64,000 nt of DNA from NCBI GenBank assembly GCA_013400975.1, contig WBMZ01000174.1, forward strand, positions 48,666 through 112,665. The letters are read 5' to 3'. Numbering within the stretch: the first letter of the stretch is position 1; the number at the start of each line of letters is the position of its first letter. The position numbers and the translations under genes are program-made. Below the pieces are notes generated by a model. The model was not told the DNA's origin. It ran no database searches and saw only the letters and a list, made by a program, of their open reading frames with translations. This DNA is from Atrichornis clamosus. Its lineage: Eukaryota; Chordata; Aves; Passeriformes; Menuridae. Shown here one piece after another: positions 20,601 to 36,826 of the stretch.

Positions 20601-23600
20601 TCACAAGTATTTGCATATATGAATATGAAGCACATAATTTTATGTATCTCTACAGGCTTCTCTATGGCAAACTCAAAGATCTTCAAGCAAATTCAAAGAT
20701 TTCTCTCTACTTTTCTAACTAGAAGGCTGGTAGCACTGCAGCAATATGCTCTATTTCTACCTTTAAATCTGCATTTGCACAAAGTTGACAGACATTACTC
20801 AGTCAAAAGTTTGACCTAACAGGCTATTTTGTTTTTAATCACTGGCATGAGCATCAAATACTTAAGTTTTGCAGTCTCTTTTGATGACCTCTAACTCTTG
20901 ATTTGTTACTGGTTTGAAAGTTTAATCTAATACATGAAGAAAATGCTCAGAAAGGCAGGCAAGGAAGTAGTCATGCTCCCCATTAATAGAAGCACTAAGA
21001 AACACTAGATAATATTAACCATAGAATATTTAGAATGGTAGTAAATTACAACTCACGTAACAGCATGTGATTATAAGCATATGCAAAAAACCAAGGTTCT
21101 GCCAGACAAACTGTTCTTTTGTGATCTCAAAGTCCACACCTAATGAAAAACACCTTGGAAACAAAAATCCTGGGAAATGTAACACCTGACAACCAGAACA
21201 GTGATTGGGTTTGGATTGTGGGATTTTTTTTCTCCTCTGGAAGCTAATCACCAGCAAGTCATTTTAATACCTTTTGGGAAATAACACCTATTACTTGTTA
21301 ATCTACTTAAACAGAGTAGAAAATCACCCAGATTTTAAAAGCTGCAAAATTCTTTCCAGCAATGTGCACTATTACTTTCTTCTTTTCAAGGATTTAGGTT
21401 CACTCCTTCAAGTGACCACAGCTTTGGAAGCTCTACAGAAAGACTGAAGGGCATTCCTGAATTTCTGAGGCAATCCTTGAATATTCATAGGGAGACATCC
21501 TTGGACTCTAGAGCTCTAATGGGGAAAATGGTCAATTGCCAGGGTAAAAGTTCCATATATTTCACTTTGCCTAAAGCACACATTTAAGTGATTCACTTTA
21601 CAGAGCCTGGAATATGACTAAGATCTTGTCTACAAAAAAAAGACTCTGGCAGTGGTTTCTGCTCAATCACTACTAAAAGAATACCTTTAATACTCCCACT
21701 AATCCCAAACCTGGTAGCAGGGAAGAGTCCAGGTCCCAGTAAGCCACAGGCCAACTGTTTTAAAGCTTGACTGCCTCAAAGCTTATTAAAAGCCAGTGCT
21801 GGCCGCACAGCAGCAGTTCAGCTGAGCTGCACACTGGAACGCGTTCACCGGGCTGCACTGCCCTGCACTAATGCCGGTTTGCAAATGTTCACAAACACAG
21901 TGACACAATCCCAGACTAACCAGGACAGGGATGTTATTGACAGAGGCTAGGAGAACGTTATTCCTTTAGCAAGACATAGTAGGAATGGAATGGGAAGCAG
22001 AAGCCCAACACTCTGTTACCCACTTCCATACTTCCCTTGCCAAGTGGCAATTCATCTCTTCAACACGCACTCGCACCATGTACAAAGAAATGGGCCAGGG
22101 AATGTAGTCCGGAGATTTAAGAACAAAAATAATTTTATCCTAGTGTCTCAGCTGCAGTGCTACAAGACGTGTGAGATTTCCTCTAGGTTTTTTTGTTCAG
22201 GGTTTTTTTGGGGTGGGGGTGGTATGCTTTTAAGCACTGCTGCACCATGGAAGTACTTTAAATAGTTTAGGTACCAATTCTATTACTAATATGAATTGCA
22301 GACTAATCTTATTTACTGTCACCACACAGGAACAATGGAGGGGGGCTCATCTCTTACCTGAGACTGGATCCTGATTGTGTAGACAGGACTACTATAAAAA
22401 AAACATTAAATAGAGATGCACTTTCAAATGCTAACAGGCATGGCTTAAAAGTTATTGTACCACGCAAAGGGACCTCTATTTTGAGCCTATTACTTGAAAA
22501 AACCTTCCAAGCATGTTGCTAAGTACATCCTCTCTTTTTCCTTGTTGTTGAGGTTGTATATTGATGAAAACAGATCTATGGCCAATCTTACACTTATTTT
22601 TAGTGTGGAATAAGAACTTTGAGTAAAGGAAAAAGTCCAATAGCTGCATATTATAAAGTGGAAAAAATACTCAGAAAAGAAGTCAGCAAAATGCAGTGCG
22701 TTTCAAGTACACTTGATAACTAAATTCAAAATATTATTAAAACTATAATTGATGCACTTTTGTGAAAATTATATGAAGTGTTCTTATTTCCTTCCTGCTA
22801 CAGTCAGAGCATGAATAAACAATCTGCTTTCAATTGCTCTCAGTCATGAAATTTAAAAAAGCTCAAGAATATGCAAGTCAAATAAGAAATTTTAAAAGGG
22901 CTGGCATTTATTTGTTGAAAAATTTTACTGGTATGTTTCAAAGACTTATGGAAAAGCTAACTACTCAAGCACAGCAGTATTCAAAGATAAATACAATCAC
23001 CATCTCCCTTGCTCTGATGGAAATGGTGAACTGGCTTCCACGTACCCAGTGAAAGAAAAAATCCAGCATTAACTATTTAAGTTACTGCAAAGATTTTTAT
23101 GCACTTCCTTTGTAAAAGGCACACCAAGACTGCAAAATCCACAACAGACAATTATTATCTTCCTACAGATTTTACTGTTTCATATAGAATATAGTCACTT
23201 TATACAAACCTCACATGAGTTAAAATCCTTGATTCCAACACTCTGAAGACAAATCTCAGTTTAAGTTCATGTGGCTTTAATAGCCACTAAGTTTTACTGC
23301 CTGGCTTGTAGATGCCAGCAAGAAAGGAGTTGCTTTATGCCATGTTTTGTTTCTGGTTACAGAAGTCAAAATTTCAAAAAAACTCCGAAAACATTACCTA
23401 CCTAAAAGCTAACTTTACTAAGACTTCTTAAAAAAATTTTTAAAAAGAAAACCACACCCAAAAAAAGCCAACAAAAACCAAACCAAAACCAGAAAATTGC
23501 ACTCAGAAGATAATTCTATAGATAGTTCATATCCTTTAAAAAAGTTCTTAGCCTGTGAGAGAGAAGTAGCAAATAACACATTTTTCTGCCAAGTACTATA

Positions 23601-25938
23601 CTCTTTAGCTTCTTACCACCTCCAAGCACCATCACTCTTATAATAATTAGTATATGACATGAAAAAGCAAGCACATTACTTAAGCAGGTGTGTGGGTGTA
23701 TCTAAATGCAGGAAAACATAAAACATCTAGAAACTACAGCAATACCTAGCATTCTAAAGGCACAGTAGGAAAAACATAGTAAATCTGTCCAGCCATCCAA
23801 TCTGGAGTTCAAACTGATAGTTTAACACCGATATTCCTCAAGAATAATATTACAGGTATCCTGGAATAGAAAAGCAGTTATTCTGCTTTGAATCAGAACA
23901 CACATCTTAGTGAAGTCCCAATTCTCAAGCTTAACTCTGCACCAATAGCCCCCTGTCTTTCTAAGACCAAATACTAGATAGAAACCCTTCTGTTACTCAG
24001 GTTATTTCCAGGGACCTTGATAAATAGAAAGCAAGCAAGCACTGGCAGGCCCAATTCTGTCTTTTGTCCTGAATGAAACATGTGCCTTCTGAATTCAGCT
24101 CAAACTGGACGGTTTCAAAATGACAAGCCTGAAGGTTTCCATGGATGAGGTGGCACAGGCAGGCCCTGAACAGCTTTCATAGGGTTCTCACCAACACAGC
24201 TTGACAAGGTTCCGGTAGGAAGATCTCTCAGTCTCTGCCTCAAGCTTTTGGTCTCTTCCTCAGATTATCAAAAGATAGCCAATTGTGATAGTGGATTTTC
24301 TGCTGGAAGAAAACTTCGTGCTGGACTGAGACCACCAACTCATTTAATGGAAAATGAGACGGTAATAGTTTTTTGCAGTTGCCAATTTACAATTGTATTT
24401 TAGCTACAGACCTAGACATGAAAGGCTCTGTAATAAATTACCAATCTCCTGAGCCATCCAGTTAACAACATGTATGGTTTTCTTTTAAGCATAATTGAGT
24501 TTTAAGTTCATACACTTTCTGAAACTGTAGAAAGTAAAACATCAGAAGAATTGAGGTTCTTGATGACAAATCACTGGCCCTCTGTATGCCTCTCAAAAAT
24601 ATACTGAAAAGTATTCTTGCAAGTAAAACATTAAAGGAAGACAATACATTTGGGTTTAAAACAAAGTTGTCTCAGTAGTAACATGCACTATATATTTCTA
24701 TATTATGTTTTGCTCCACTACTTCACAAGTAATGACAAAGCCACCAGAATCTTTTTGATTCTTCCCCCTCAGCGCCAAGGCTTTTGTTCCATTTCTAAAA
24801 CCAGGAGCAAATTAAAACTATCCATACAATCACCGCAATAAAGCAAAGCTTCCTTGTATTTCACTTCTGAAAATTCTATCTATGAGAGGCAAATCTTTTT
24901 TCTTCAGTTTAAATGGACAGACCAGCATTCTGTAAAAGCATTTATCAGGCATGAAAAGAGATGACAAATAACTAATCCTTGACCACATTTCCAGGAACAC
25001 TACCAAAGCTATTTCAAAGACAAAAAGCAACTCTAGAAGAGTAAGAAGGAAGCCAGACTTATTTCACCAAACATAGAATAGCGCTGGTAATACTGACTCA
25101 TGGGAATGAAAGGTCAAACTAATGATACTCTCATGCACAAAAGAAATTTCAGTAATTAGAAGTATCACATATAGGTGGTACACTTAAAAAGCAAATTTTT
25201 TTAAAGTGCTATCAAAGAGTAAGAGCTATAGACAACTGGATCAGGAAAACTTCCCAATTTCAAGGCAACAGACAAAACAAGACCAGCTAGCTATGGGTAT
25301 ATTTCAAAGGCAAATATGTAAGAATTGGTGAGATTCATCAATTTAAAAGAATTTGCTGGTTAAGAGACACTAACTCAGGTTCAAAACTTTTTCCTTATAA
25401 ACATTAGTTTAGTTGCAGAAATCTTCAAAAGTTGGCATGGCTGGATTTCTGGTAGGTTATAAATATTAGAAGAACATAATGCCTTTAAAAAAGTTAACTT
25501 TCCTAGGTTAGACTGATAATTTCAGCAGTATTGGTGCATATACTGCATATTGGCAGTACTTACAGCCAATCATCCTCTCCCCCACCCACACCAAAGCCGT
25601 ATTTAGTTATTTATCTTGCCTGCAGTGGTACAACTAAGAGGCATTTTCTGTACCTCAACGTGCCTGTTATTTAAATGAACCTGTTTAAAATAGTTTATTT
25701 AGAAAATCAAAAAACAAAAACAGACATCTGATATACTTGCTTTCATAAGCATATCAGATCACAGCCAGCTTTTAAAATTCACTCTAATAGGCTGTCTGAA
25801 TGCAGTATAAAGATATATATTTATTAGTACATGCTCCTTAGCACGAAGGTTTTTGTTTCCCAGCAGTTTTTCATTAAAAAAGCAACCCTTGCCCTCAATT
25901 ATCATCCCAGTGCTAAAACCCATTGCAGATCCACTTAC

Positions 25939-26079
25939 CAAATCCCTGTGCAACACCCAGTTAGCATGCAGGTAGTGAATACCATCCAGGATCTGATACA
26001 ACAGCGACTTCACCATTCCCCGAGGTAACTGAACTGGTTTCTTGTTTGCTTTAGAAGCCCTGTGAAACTTGATTATATG
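25939..26079 (-). CDS. CDK8: CDK8 exon 4 (residues 106-152)
   Basis: The exon encodes 47 codons from [10 protein letters not shown] to ANWVLHRDL, between a TTTGCAG acceptor and a GTAAGT donor. It contains helices alpha D and alpha E and the start of the catalytic loop: H149-R150-D151, with D151 the catalytic aspartate. V121 and G126 are CDK8-type; CDK19 has Met and Ser. Both borders are phase 0. If intron 4 were retained, the frame would stay open for 59 further codons to a stop near 25759, giving a 211-residue product without the metal-binding Asn156 and DMG. Confidence 0.98.
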
Positions 26080-29350
<3,271 letters not shown>

Positions 29351-30802
29351 TCATTTCCTAGAAGTTGAAGTCTATGTAAACCTCACTATTATCCAGGATC
29401 AAGATGACTCTGCAAACATCCAGCTGTGGCATTTGCCCTTTCACATAGGCTGCAATCTTCAACAGTCCCATTTGGAGTACTTCATTTTCTCCTGACTCAA
29501 ATTACCTGAAAACACTGCATTTTGGTTGCAATCATTTGAGATTGAAGAGGATGGCTCATGTAGAGCCTGTCAGTGCAGTCAGCTAAACCAAAACCTGGTC
29601 TGTAAGGTGGACTCACCTCGTCTACAAGCTCTCTGCAGAAGAGGGTCTAACTCCATGCCACAACACAGATTACACCAGTTAGCTTACCTACAGAGATCAC
29701 CCACATAACTTGAGCTTCCAGGTCCAGAGAAAACTATCCCAGATCCACAAAGGCAGTGACCAGCTACTGAGCTCTTGAGCTGGAACAGCTCAGGGCACTA
29801 ACAGCAGAGACAGCCCTAGCAAAGGGACACGGCTAGAACTTCTTTCAGCAGCAGTGTGCCATTAAGCCAGCTCAGCTGCTTCAAAAACTATAGCTTTAAC
29901 CTCCACCAAAAGGAAAACATAGATGAGATACAGCACAACAACTGAATGCAGAGAACATCAGTCTATTTGAGCTTCACCAGTCATGTTACAATCACACTGC
30001 ACTCACTCAACTGCTAAGAAAGAAACAAAAGCTTTATCTAAGCAAACTATGGTTAAGTGTGACTACCCAAGACTAGACAAATTCTTGCCAGATAAGTGTG
30101 CCAAAAATGATGACATTTTAATAAAATTAATGGTTAGCAGGTTTTTTTTTTAAGCCAAGGGAAAATTAAACTACTATTTGAATACAGAATTTACTTCTGA
30201 GATAATCTATTTTCAATAAAATATGACTTTTCCCACTACATAATAGAGGGCACAAAAAAATTCATTCCTTTCTATTGATACCTTTGTCATATGTGCTAAC
30301 ATTTTAGCTGCTACTGAGATAGTAAAATGGAAGCATATACCTGCGTGTTTGTTTCCTTCTTTCCTATTTCATTTGAGACAGGCTCTCATCCCTACTCACT
30401 GACCAGTCTTCAGTGTGGCATTTCTTGAGCAAGAGGCCCTATAGAGATTTTATCTCAAGTATGAGATCAAACACGGAATTGGAGTTGAGGAGATAAAGCA
30501 ACTATAGAAATCAGTGCAGAAGTCTGTAGAGTTTCAGCATGGTAGAACTCGTAAGATTTGTAAAAGCATTACATCAAGGCATTTTAAGACAGGATCCACA
30601 AGAAGTATAGAATTCTTTAAATGTCTGTAATTCCTAGAAAGCATAAGATCAGCACAGGAAAAATGAAGAAATGCTTATTTGCAATTTTTTATGAATTACA
30701 GGTGGGGACTATCTGTGGTAAGTTAACCTCAGCTAAATCCCACATAGCCACTTGCTCACTCCACTCACTCAGATGTAAGTGGAAGAACAAAAAACCAAGA
30801 CA

Positions 30803-31124
30803 ATTGTGAGGCTAGGACAGTTTAATAAGTGAAGGAAAGAGGAATTAAACAAACACCAAACCCACAACAAAACAAGAGAAGCAATGCAAAGGCAATCACA
30901 TACAACTTCTCACGAGAAGACTGATGCCCAGTCAGTCTCCAGGCAAAGGCTATCTCTCCAAAGGGAGGAGAGGCAGGAGCAGGAAATAGAGAAAGCCTAA
31001 ACACGGCCAGCAATAGCCAAAGCACTGATGGGTTATCAAAACTGCTGTAGTCACAACTCCAACACACTCCACCATCCAGGCTGATGCAGAGAAAATTAAC
31101 TGCACGCCAGACAGGCACAGTACA
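30803..31124 (-). mobile_element. Solo LTR of an avian endogenous retrovirus, degraded
   Basis: On the minus strand the sequence follows, in order, a common avian LTR family as I remember it. It has a TG start near 31124, the block GTTAATTTTCTCTGCAT, then GATAACCCATCAGTG, then GACTGGCTGGGCATC-like sequence (here GACTGACTGGGCATC), then TTGCATTGCTT, and finally ATTAAACTGTC. The U3 is shortened and most of U5 is missing. No viral coding sequence flanks it, so it is a solo LTR. It lies in the same orientation as CDK8 and keeps an ATTAAA polyadenylation hexamer (plus-strand tttaat at 30821-30826). Limits are approximate and no target duplication is visible. Confidence 0.75.
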
Positions 31125-33311
31125 GCATCAAAGACCAGCCTCAACGGCGAATGAGGTTACAGGGTTTAAGGATACATTGTGCCAGTCCTGATAACAAAGC
31201 AATTTTTGTTTAATCAGCATAAATTCATGTATTAAATTTATGCTAAACATTTTAATGAATTAACTCTACCAGAAGACTGCATGACAGTTCAGCAACTATG
31301 TGTCCAGACCAAAATATTATCATATTTCCTATGGCCTGATAGACACATCTCTACCAGATACAACAAACTTCCTGGTGAAAGATGCAGATACTAGACAGAG
31401 CTCTAGTAAATATGGCAATTTTTGCTTTTGCCCCTTTCTGTCCCATTTTAAGTCTGTCCTACTCCTTATTCCCCAGGTAGCACCTATCACTTACCTAAAA
31501 AAATCCAACCTCTTCACACCAAGCTTGGAGAACACACAGAGAGCCTATCACCAAAGCTGGTCCAGAACATGACAAAGATGAGAAAATTTTGAGTTAATGC
31601 AGCAGAAGGGCTCCCTGTCTGTACAGCAATGCAATATAGATATAACTCTCCTTTGTTTGTGCTAGAGGTAGTCAATCCCGCAGACTTAAAGATTGACAAC
31701 ATTCCTTGCTTTTTCCTCCCCAATCTACCGTGATCACTCTTTTTCCCACCTTTTATTTTTCCTCTAAACATCCCAGCAGTCCTCTCAAATATCCCAAAAC
31801 CCCACTATCCTCCTAAAAGATTCACAGCAATCTGCTTTCCTTCTCATCAGTTACAAAGCCCCAGCTGACACTGTCCCAAGAACACACCTGAGAAGCTCCT
31901 TTTGTGGCCCATCACCAATGTTTTAGGAGTTTGGCCTTTGTTACTGTCACTGACAGCAGCTGTTACTGTTTGTGCACCTGTGTACTCAGTTTATCAGTTC
32001 TTGCTGGTTTCTGCCTTTGCCTTTTGTGCTGAACAGCCGTTAAATACACATCCTTTCAGTCTGCCAAAAAAACCTGATCAAGGCCAGACAGCCACAAGCA
32101 TCCCAGTGAACAGGATGGCTTACATACATCAGCAAAACCATCAGAATAAGGAAATGATTGCTGCAGTGATGACAGATGATTCCCGAATCACTGTCTTGGA
32201 AAGGCTGAAATGGCCATAGTGACAAATGCAAACACTGTCTGAAGGGTAGAAAGAGCTCATGCAGATGATAATACATCACATGGTCTGTCAAGAGCATTTT
32301 CAGCAACCTCAGTTTCCACAAACCAGGTCTCTTTAGCCCATATACAAGCCTTTCCTACCAGATGAGTCAACTTGTGTCCAGCAGCTGACAGAGTTCAAGT
32401 AACAGTTCAAACAAAGTGGACTGCAAGAAACATGGTCTGACTATCAGTATGATGCCTGCCAATGATAAAGGCTATCCTAGCTCATTTCTATAGAACATAA
32501 AGAGAAAGCAGGTAAAAATGATGTGTTTGGCTTTCAGTAAATTGCCTTCCTTTTCGTTTGCATATCACATGATGATTCCAATCTATTTCCTCAACCAGAA
32601 AGGCTTCCCTTATATTAGTTAGTCTGAGTATCCCCTTAAAAGAAGGAGACTCAAAAAACCTTCAAAGAAATAGCAATCAGTGAACAATGAAGATACCAGT
32701 ATATCTGGTTTGAGACTTGAGTGTTAGAAGCCCATGTTGTCCCTTGCTTTCATGTTGTTCAAGATCCAGCAAGTGAAAGAGCAACCCTACGTGCAAGTCC
32801 TGGGCTCACACTAAGGTCCCTCCATCTCCCTCTTGAGATGAAGAAATACTCATTCCACAGCCATGGAGGCACCAGTGAGGGACAGAAAATCAAAGCGTTC
32901 CATAAAATTGTTAAATTGCTTGACAAACAAGGACAAAGTGAAGTAAAACAGGATGTTATTAAATAATCAACAGAAGCATTAAGGGAGCCCAGCAAACTGC
33001 TGCATGACTAAGGCCAATCTTTTCTTGCACTAACAACAATTAACTTCCACATCAAACACAAGCTGAACTCAGCACAAGTCTTTATGAACGTGACCTGCTT
33101 CCTCTGGCGATATTCCCACATTCTCCATAAAGCTCTCCACCACTACACCACTTCTCACAAGCCAAGACACTGGACCCTTCACATTAGTGAGGATTTCTAG
33201 CTTTACTGCAAACGCCATTTCACCCCCACTCTTGATGCTCACTAGTCTTTGTGGGCCACAGGGAATGTTAACCTGCGCAGCCTTGAAATATTACCATGCT
33301 TACTTCTATAA

Positions 33312-33567
33312 TTCAAGTTGCACAGGGGAGGTTCAGATCAGTTATCATGAAAAATTATTTCACCAAAAGGCTTGTTGAGCACTGAAAGAGGCTACCCAGG
33401 AAAACGGTTGTGTCCAAGTTGCCATCCCTGGAGCTACTTAAAGAACATGCAGATGTGGCACTGAGGGACATGGTTTAGTGCTGAACTTGGTAGTGCTGAG
33501 TTTATGGTTGGACTTGGTGATACAGGTCTTTCCAAAAAAAAAAAAAATTCTAAAATCCTATAATAGA
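33312..33567 (+). mobile_element. CR1 LINE 3'-end fragment
   Basis: The fragment starts near caagttgcacaggggaggttcag, passes through ttcaccaaaagg, ggctacccagg and gccatccctggag, then gacatggtttagtg and ggttggacttgg, and ends near the eroded tail ttctaaaatcctat. All are landmarks of the avian CR1 3' region. A run of 14 A interrupts the last part. The copy is 5'-truncated and antisense to CDK8. Confidence 0.9.
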
Positions 33568-34274
33568 GCACAATTGTTAGAGCAATTGGCCAGGTAACCT
33601 GGCCCAAAAGGAGTTTCCCCTGTTTCAGGATAACAGCTGTTTCAAAAAAAGCAGCTCCTTGCTCTCAGTGCCTTCCTCTGAGTGTCAAGCAGCATGTTTC
33701 TCCCAAGGCTTAGGACATCCAGAAAACTGGCTGCACACAAAGCCATTGGCAGTATCAACCAAACATTCATGTAAGCAAAAGTCACTATAGTGTTATCTGA
33801 TGAGTTTGATGGCATAAATTCATACTCTAATCATCATCTCATGCTTCAAAAAGGCTCACATCAGTTTCACCACAGGACACAGCAACAAACATCATATATT
33901 AAGTCATGCCAATGCCATGACCTTAAAATGAAAAAACAGGCAAACAGGGGACTTGAGACACAAAGCAGATTGCAGTTGATGCAGAAATGTAATTTTCAGA
34001 CCAGAAAGCGAATGACAAACTTTAGTCAACCTGTAACAGGTAAGTTGCCCGTGGAATTACTTCTACAACAGATAAGTACAGGCAGCAGTAAGACATTACC
34101 TGAAACACCATGCATAATTCTGGCCATATCAGGGAAGATTAATTCCAACTGCAAGAGGCCAAAGAAGGCCTGAGCCTACACCCTGAGGAAGGGAGAACCT
34201 ACTGCTCAAGGGAAACCAGCAAGCCAAGCCAAAATGCTTCTAGCCTGCCAAAACAAAGCCAGAGAAGAAACAAT

Positions 34275-34301
34275 CTCTCTATCTCTCTATATCTCTCTCT
34301 T
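34275..34301. repeat. CT/AT-rich simple repeat
   Basis: The tract is a run of tctctctatctctc-type units in intron 2. It is an ordinary microsatellite. Confidence 0.7.
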
Positions 34302-36800
34302 TAAAATGAAAGCAGAAGAACTATTTTAAATAACTGATAATATTATGGTAAGTACAAATGGGTATGAATTAGTCATTACTAATTTTGGCTTAAAGGCTGA
34401 ATAATGTTCATAGAGTCATTACTACAATAAGACTCAGAAATTGCTTTCAGAAATCTTTCTTTCCCTTACAAGTTTAACTTGTTTGCTATATTTTTGAAGA
34501 CAGTCTTTGCTCCTGTAAGAACAGGAGTAGAATACGATGACTCCAGAGATGCCACCCAATTCTAAGCTGCAAAAATTTCTAAAAAAATTTCATATCACTA
34601 TTCTTAGTTTCCTACCAAACAGTGGAGCTCTACTCCAGTACTTTAAACTTATTATTTAAACTAAACACCAAATTTTATTACACAAGTTCTTCAATCCCAA
34701 GTTGGTTTAGCTGCTACACAGCAAATTCAAGATCTGTTTGCTTCAATGTAAATACAATTTTACAGTTTAATATTCTCACGAGTCAGATATTCCACAGTAC
34801 TAAAAAAGAACAGAATACCTGCTGAAAGTACATGCTTTTTTCCTTTCAGAAGTGTTCAAATGAACGCTTACAAGGGCATTGTAACAAAGTTATAATACTG
34901 CTCACTCTAAGAATTTATCATGAAGCTGACAACACATTTTTGAAGCTCCAGTTCTTCAAACAAAGCAACAATTTCACAAGGTTGTATATTTTATTCTTTT
35001 GATTTTTTTGAAGTACTAAATGTGCAAAAAAGAAGCCTGACAACAAAAAACGTCAAGAGGAAAAACTCCTACATTTCTGTTTTTAACTTACACAGTTTCT
35101 AAAATAAATGTGTCTTACATGATGTCACATGCAAGTCAATATTTATTAGCACCTTCTAATTCCGAAAACATTCAAAGTACTAGAAGGGGTGTTATTAAAG
35201 GTTCTCTGAAAGTAAGAAACGGGATGAAGAACCCAGTCAGTCACTGGATGTCAAGTTTGGTCAAAATCTGCTGTTCACAGAAAACATTATGATTCCTTAG
35301 GATTCTAATTACAACATTTAATTAGTATCTTTGTCCCACTACCACGGAACTAAAAATAATCCTACCCTCCCTTTATACAAAATCTCTCAAGAATACTGTT
35401 TGCAGCCCAGTAACGTAACTTGATAAAGTACTCAGTCACAACTTACACTTTATATACCATACTAGTATTAAATTAAAGCATTTGAGATTCATTAAACATG
35501 CCAAAAAGAGTCAAATCAAATCTGTCTTCCTCAATACTCTGTCACCTTTCACTACATGGAAAAACTGCCAAGAAACCATAATTTGCTCTCTGACATGAGG
35601 AAGACATGCATTCATCTATGTGTTTTCTGTGTTTGGTCTTTCTTGCGGGAAATTGCTTTCACTGTTAGCATGGAAGGGACATGACAGCCCCCATAACCTG
35701 AGGAACCTACACCCAACTATTGTTCATTACCACACAGCTGGTTTAGAATTTCTTCAGGCAAGCTCACTGGGAGAGTTATTTGCTGCTTACTAGGGAAAGG
35801 TGTTGAAGAGGGTGAATTCTGGCATCACCCAGTTTCAGTTTTTGCCTCATGGGGTCTTTTCACCTGCTGCAGGCTGCAGAGTTCTCAGTCATTCTCAGAC
35901 TGGCTATGAAAGAGCCCTTATTCCTTTCTTCCACAGAGGGAAAAGAGGCCTGATAATCATGTGGTGACATGCTGCTGTCACCCAGGGCACAGAAGCCCTG
36001 TGTGAGAAGGACTAATTCTCCTCTAGGGCAGCCTCATTGATTCAGCCAAGACCACCCACCACCAGCAGCTCCCTTGTCACGTGCTATGGGGCCAGGCCTG
36101 CTGCTCTAGCTCTGCCTCTACCTCTGCCACCCTCTAAGCTCAGGTGAAAGCCAAGGGGACAGAGCACATGCAGAGGTGAGCAGGCCTGCTGAAGAGGCTC
36201 TCCCTTTCCTGTGAGTCATGTTAAGCAACAGCGCAGCCAAAGGATGGTTCAACTCAGCTTGCTCGCTCCAGAAAATGAACAAAACTGCTCATTTTCCCTT
36301 TGGTGAAGATGAAGGTCCTCAGCCTACAGTCACACTGTCACCAGGTCCAACATAGAGGACGTCATCTTTTGTGATAACAGCCTGCACTTTACAATAGGAA
36401 ACATAAAATTCTAGGAATGCCTCCAAGGCAGGCCTAAAGAGTAAAAACAATCAGAGATGCCAGCTGCTTATTGTTCTGCAGTTTTCTGTCCCATCCCCAG
36501 CAGCCTCAAGGCTGTTCTAACTTGCACAAACTGGGTATGGTGTTTAAAGGACACAACACAGACAGGAGACAGCCAGAGCACAGCACTGTCTACCCCAGAT
36601 CTGCTTTGTCACGTTCAGCGCTTCCATCACAGAAAGCATCTGCTAACCACACCTACCACTTCCTCTTTGGAGCCAAGTCAAAAACTAATGCTATTGGATA
36701 TTTCTGTTGACCTAACCAGGCACTAATATACAAATTACCTGGAAAACTGGTAAGAAGAAAAAACAAACAAAATACCCATAACCAGCCCTGCCCTCCCAAC

Positions 36801-36826
36801 TAAACAAACAAACAAACAAACAAACA
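36801..36826. repeat. (AAAC)n microsatellite
   Basis: About six consecutive aaac units occur on the plus strand. The tract is followed by further A/C-rich sequence. Confidence 0.85.

Larger units (their letters stand above)
9142..25938 (-). other. CDK8: CDK8 intron 4
   Basis: This 16.8-kb intron runs from donor GTAAGT next to 25939 to acceptor TTTCCACAG next to 9141. Recognised content is a CR1 reverse-transcriptase relic (20001-20600), a poly(A) run near 12956-12971, a G-quadruplex-type motif (14499-14516), a short TA-rich tract (about 17428-17475) and an A-rich tract (about 23430-23500). The remaining stretches are AT-rich with only short open frames, and I recognise nothing in them. Confidence 0.9.

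Noticed and set aside
30822..31118. 98-codon minus-strand hydrophobic open frame
   Set aside because: It coincides with the LTR in intron 2, and the nucleotide similarity is to non-coding LTR sequence.
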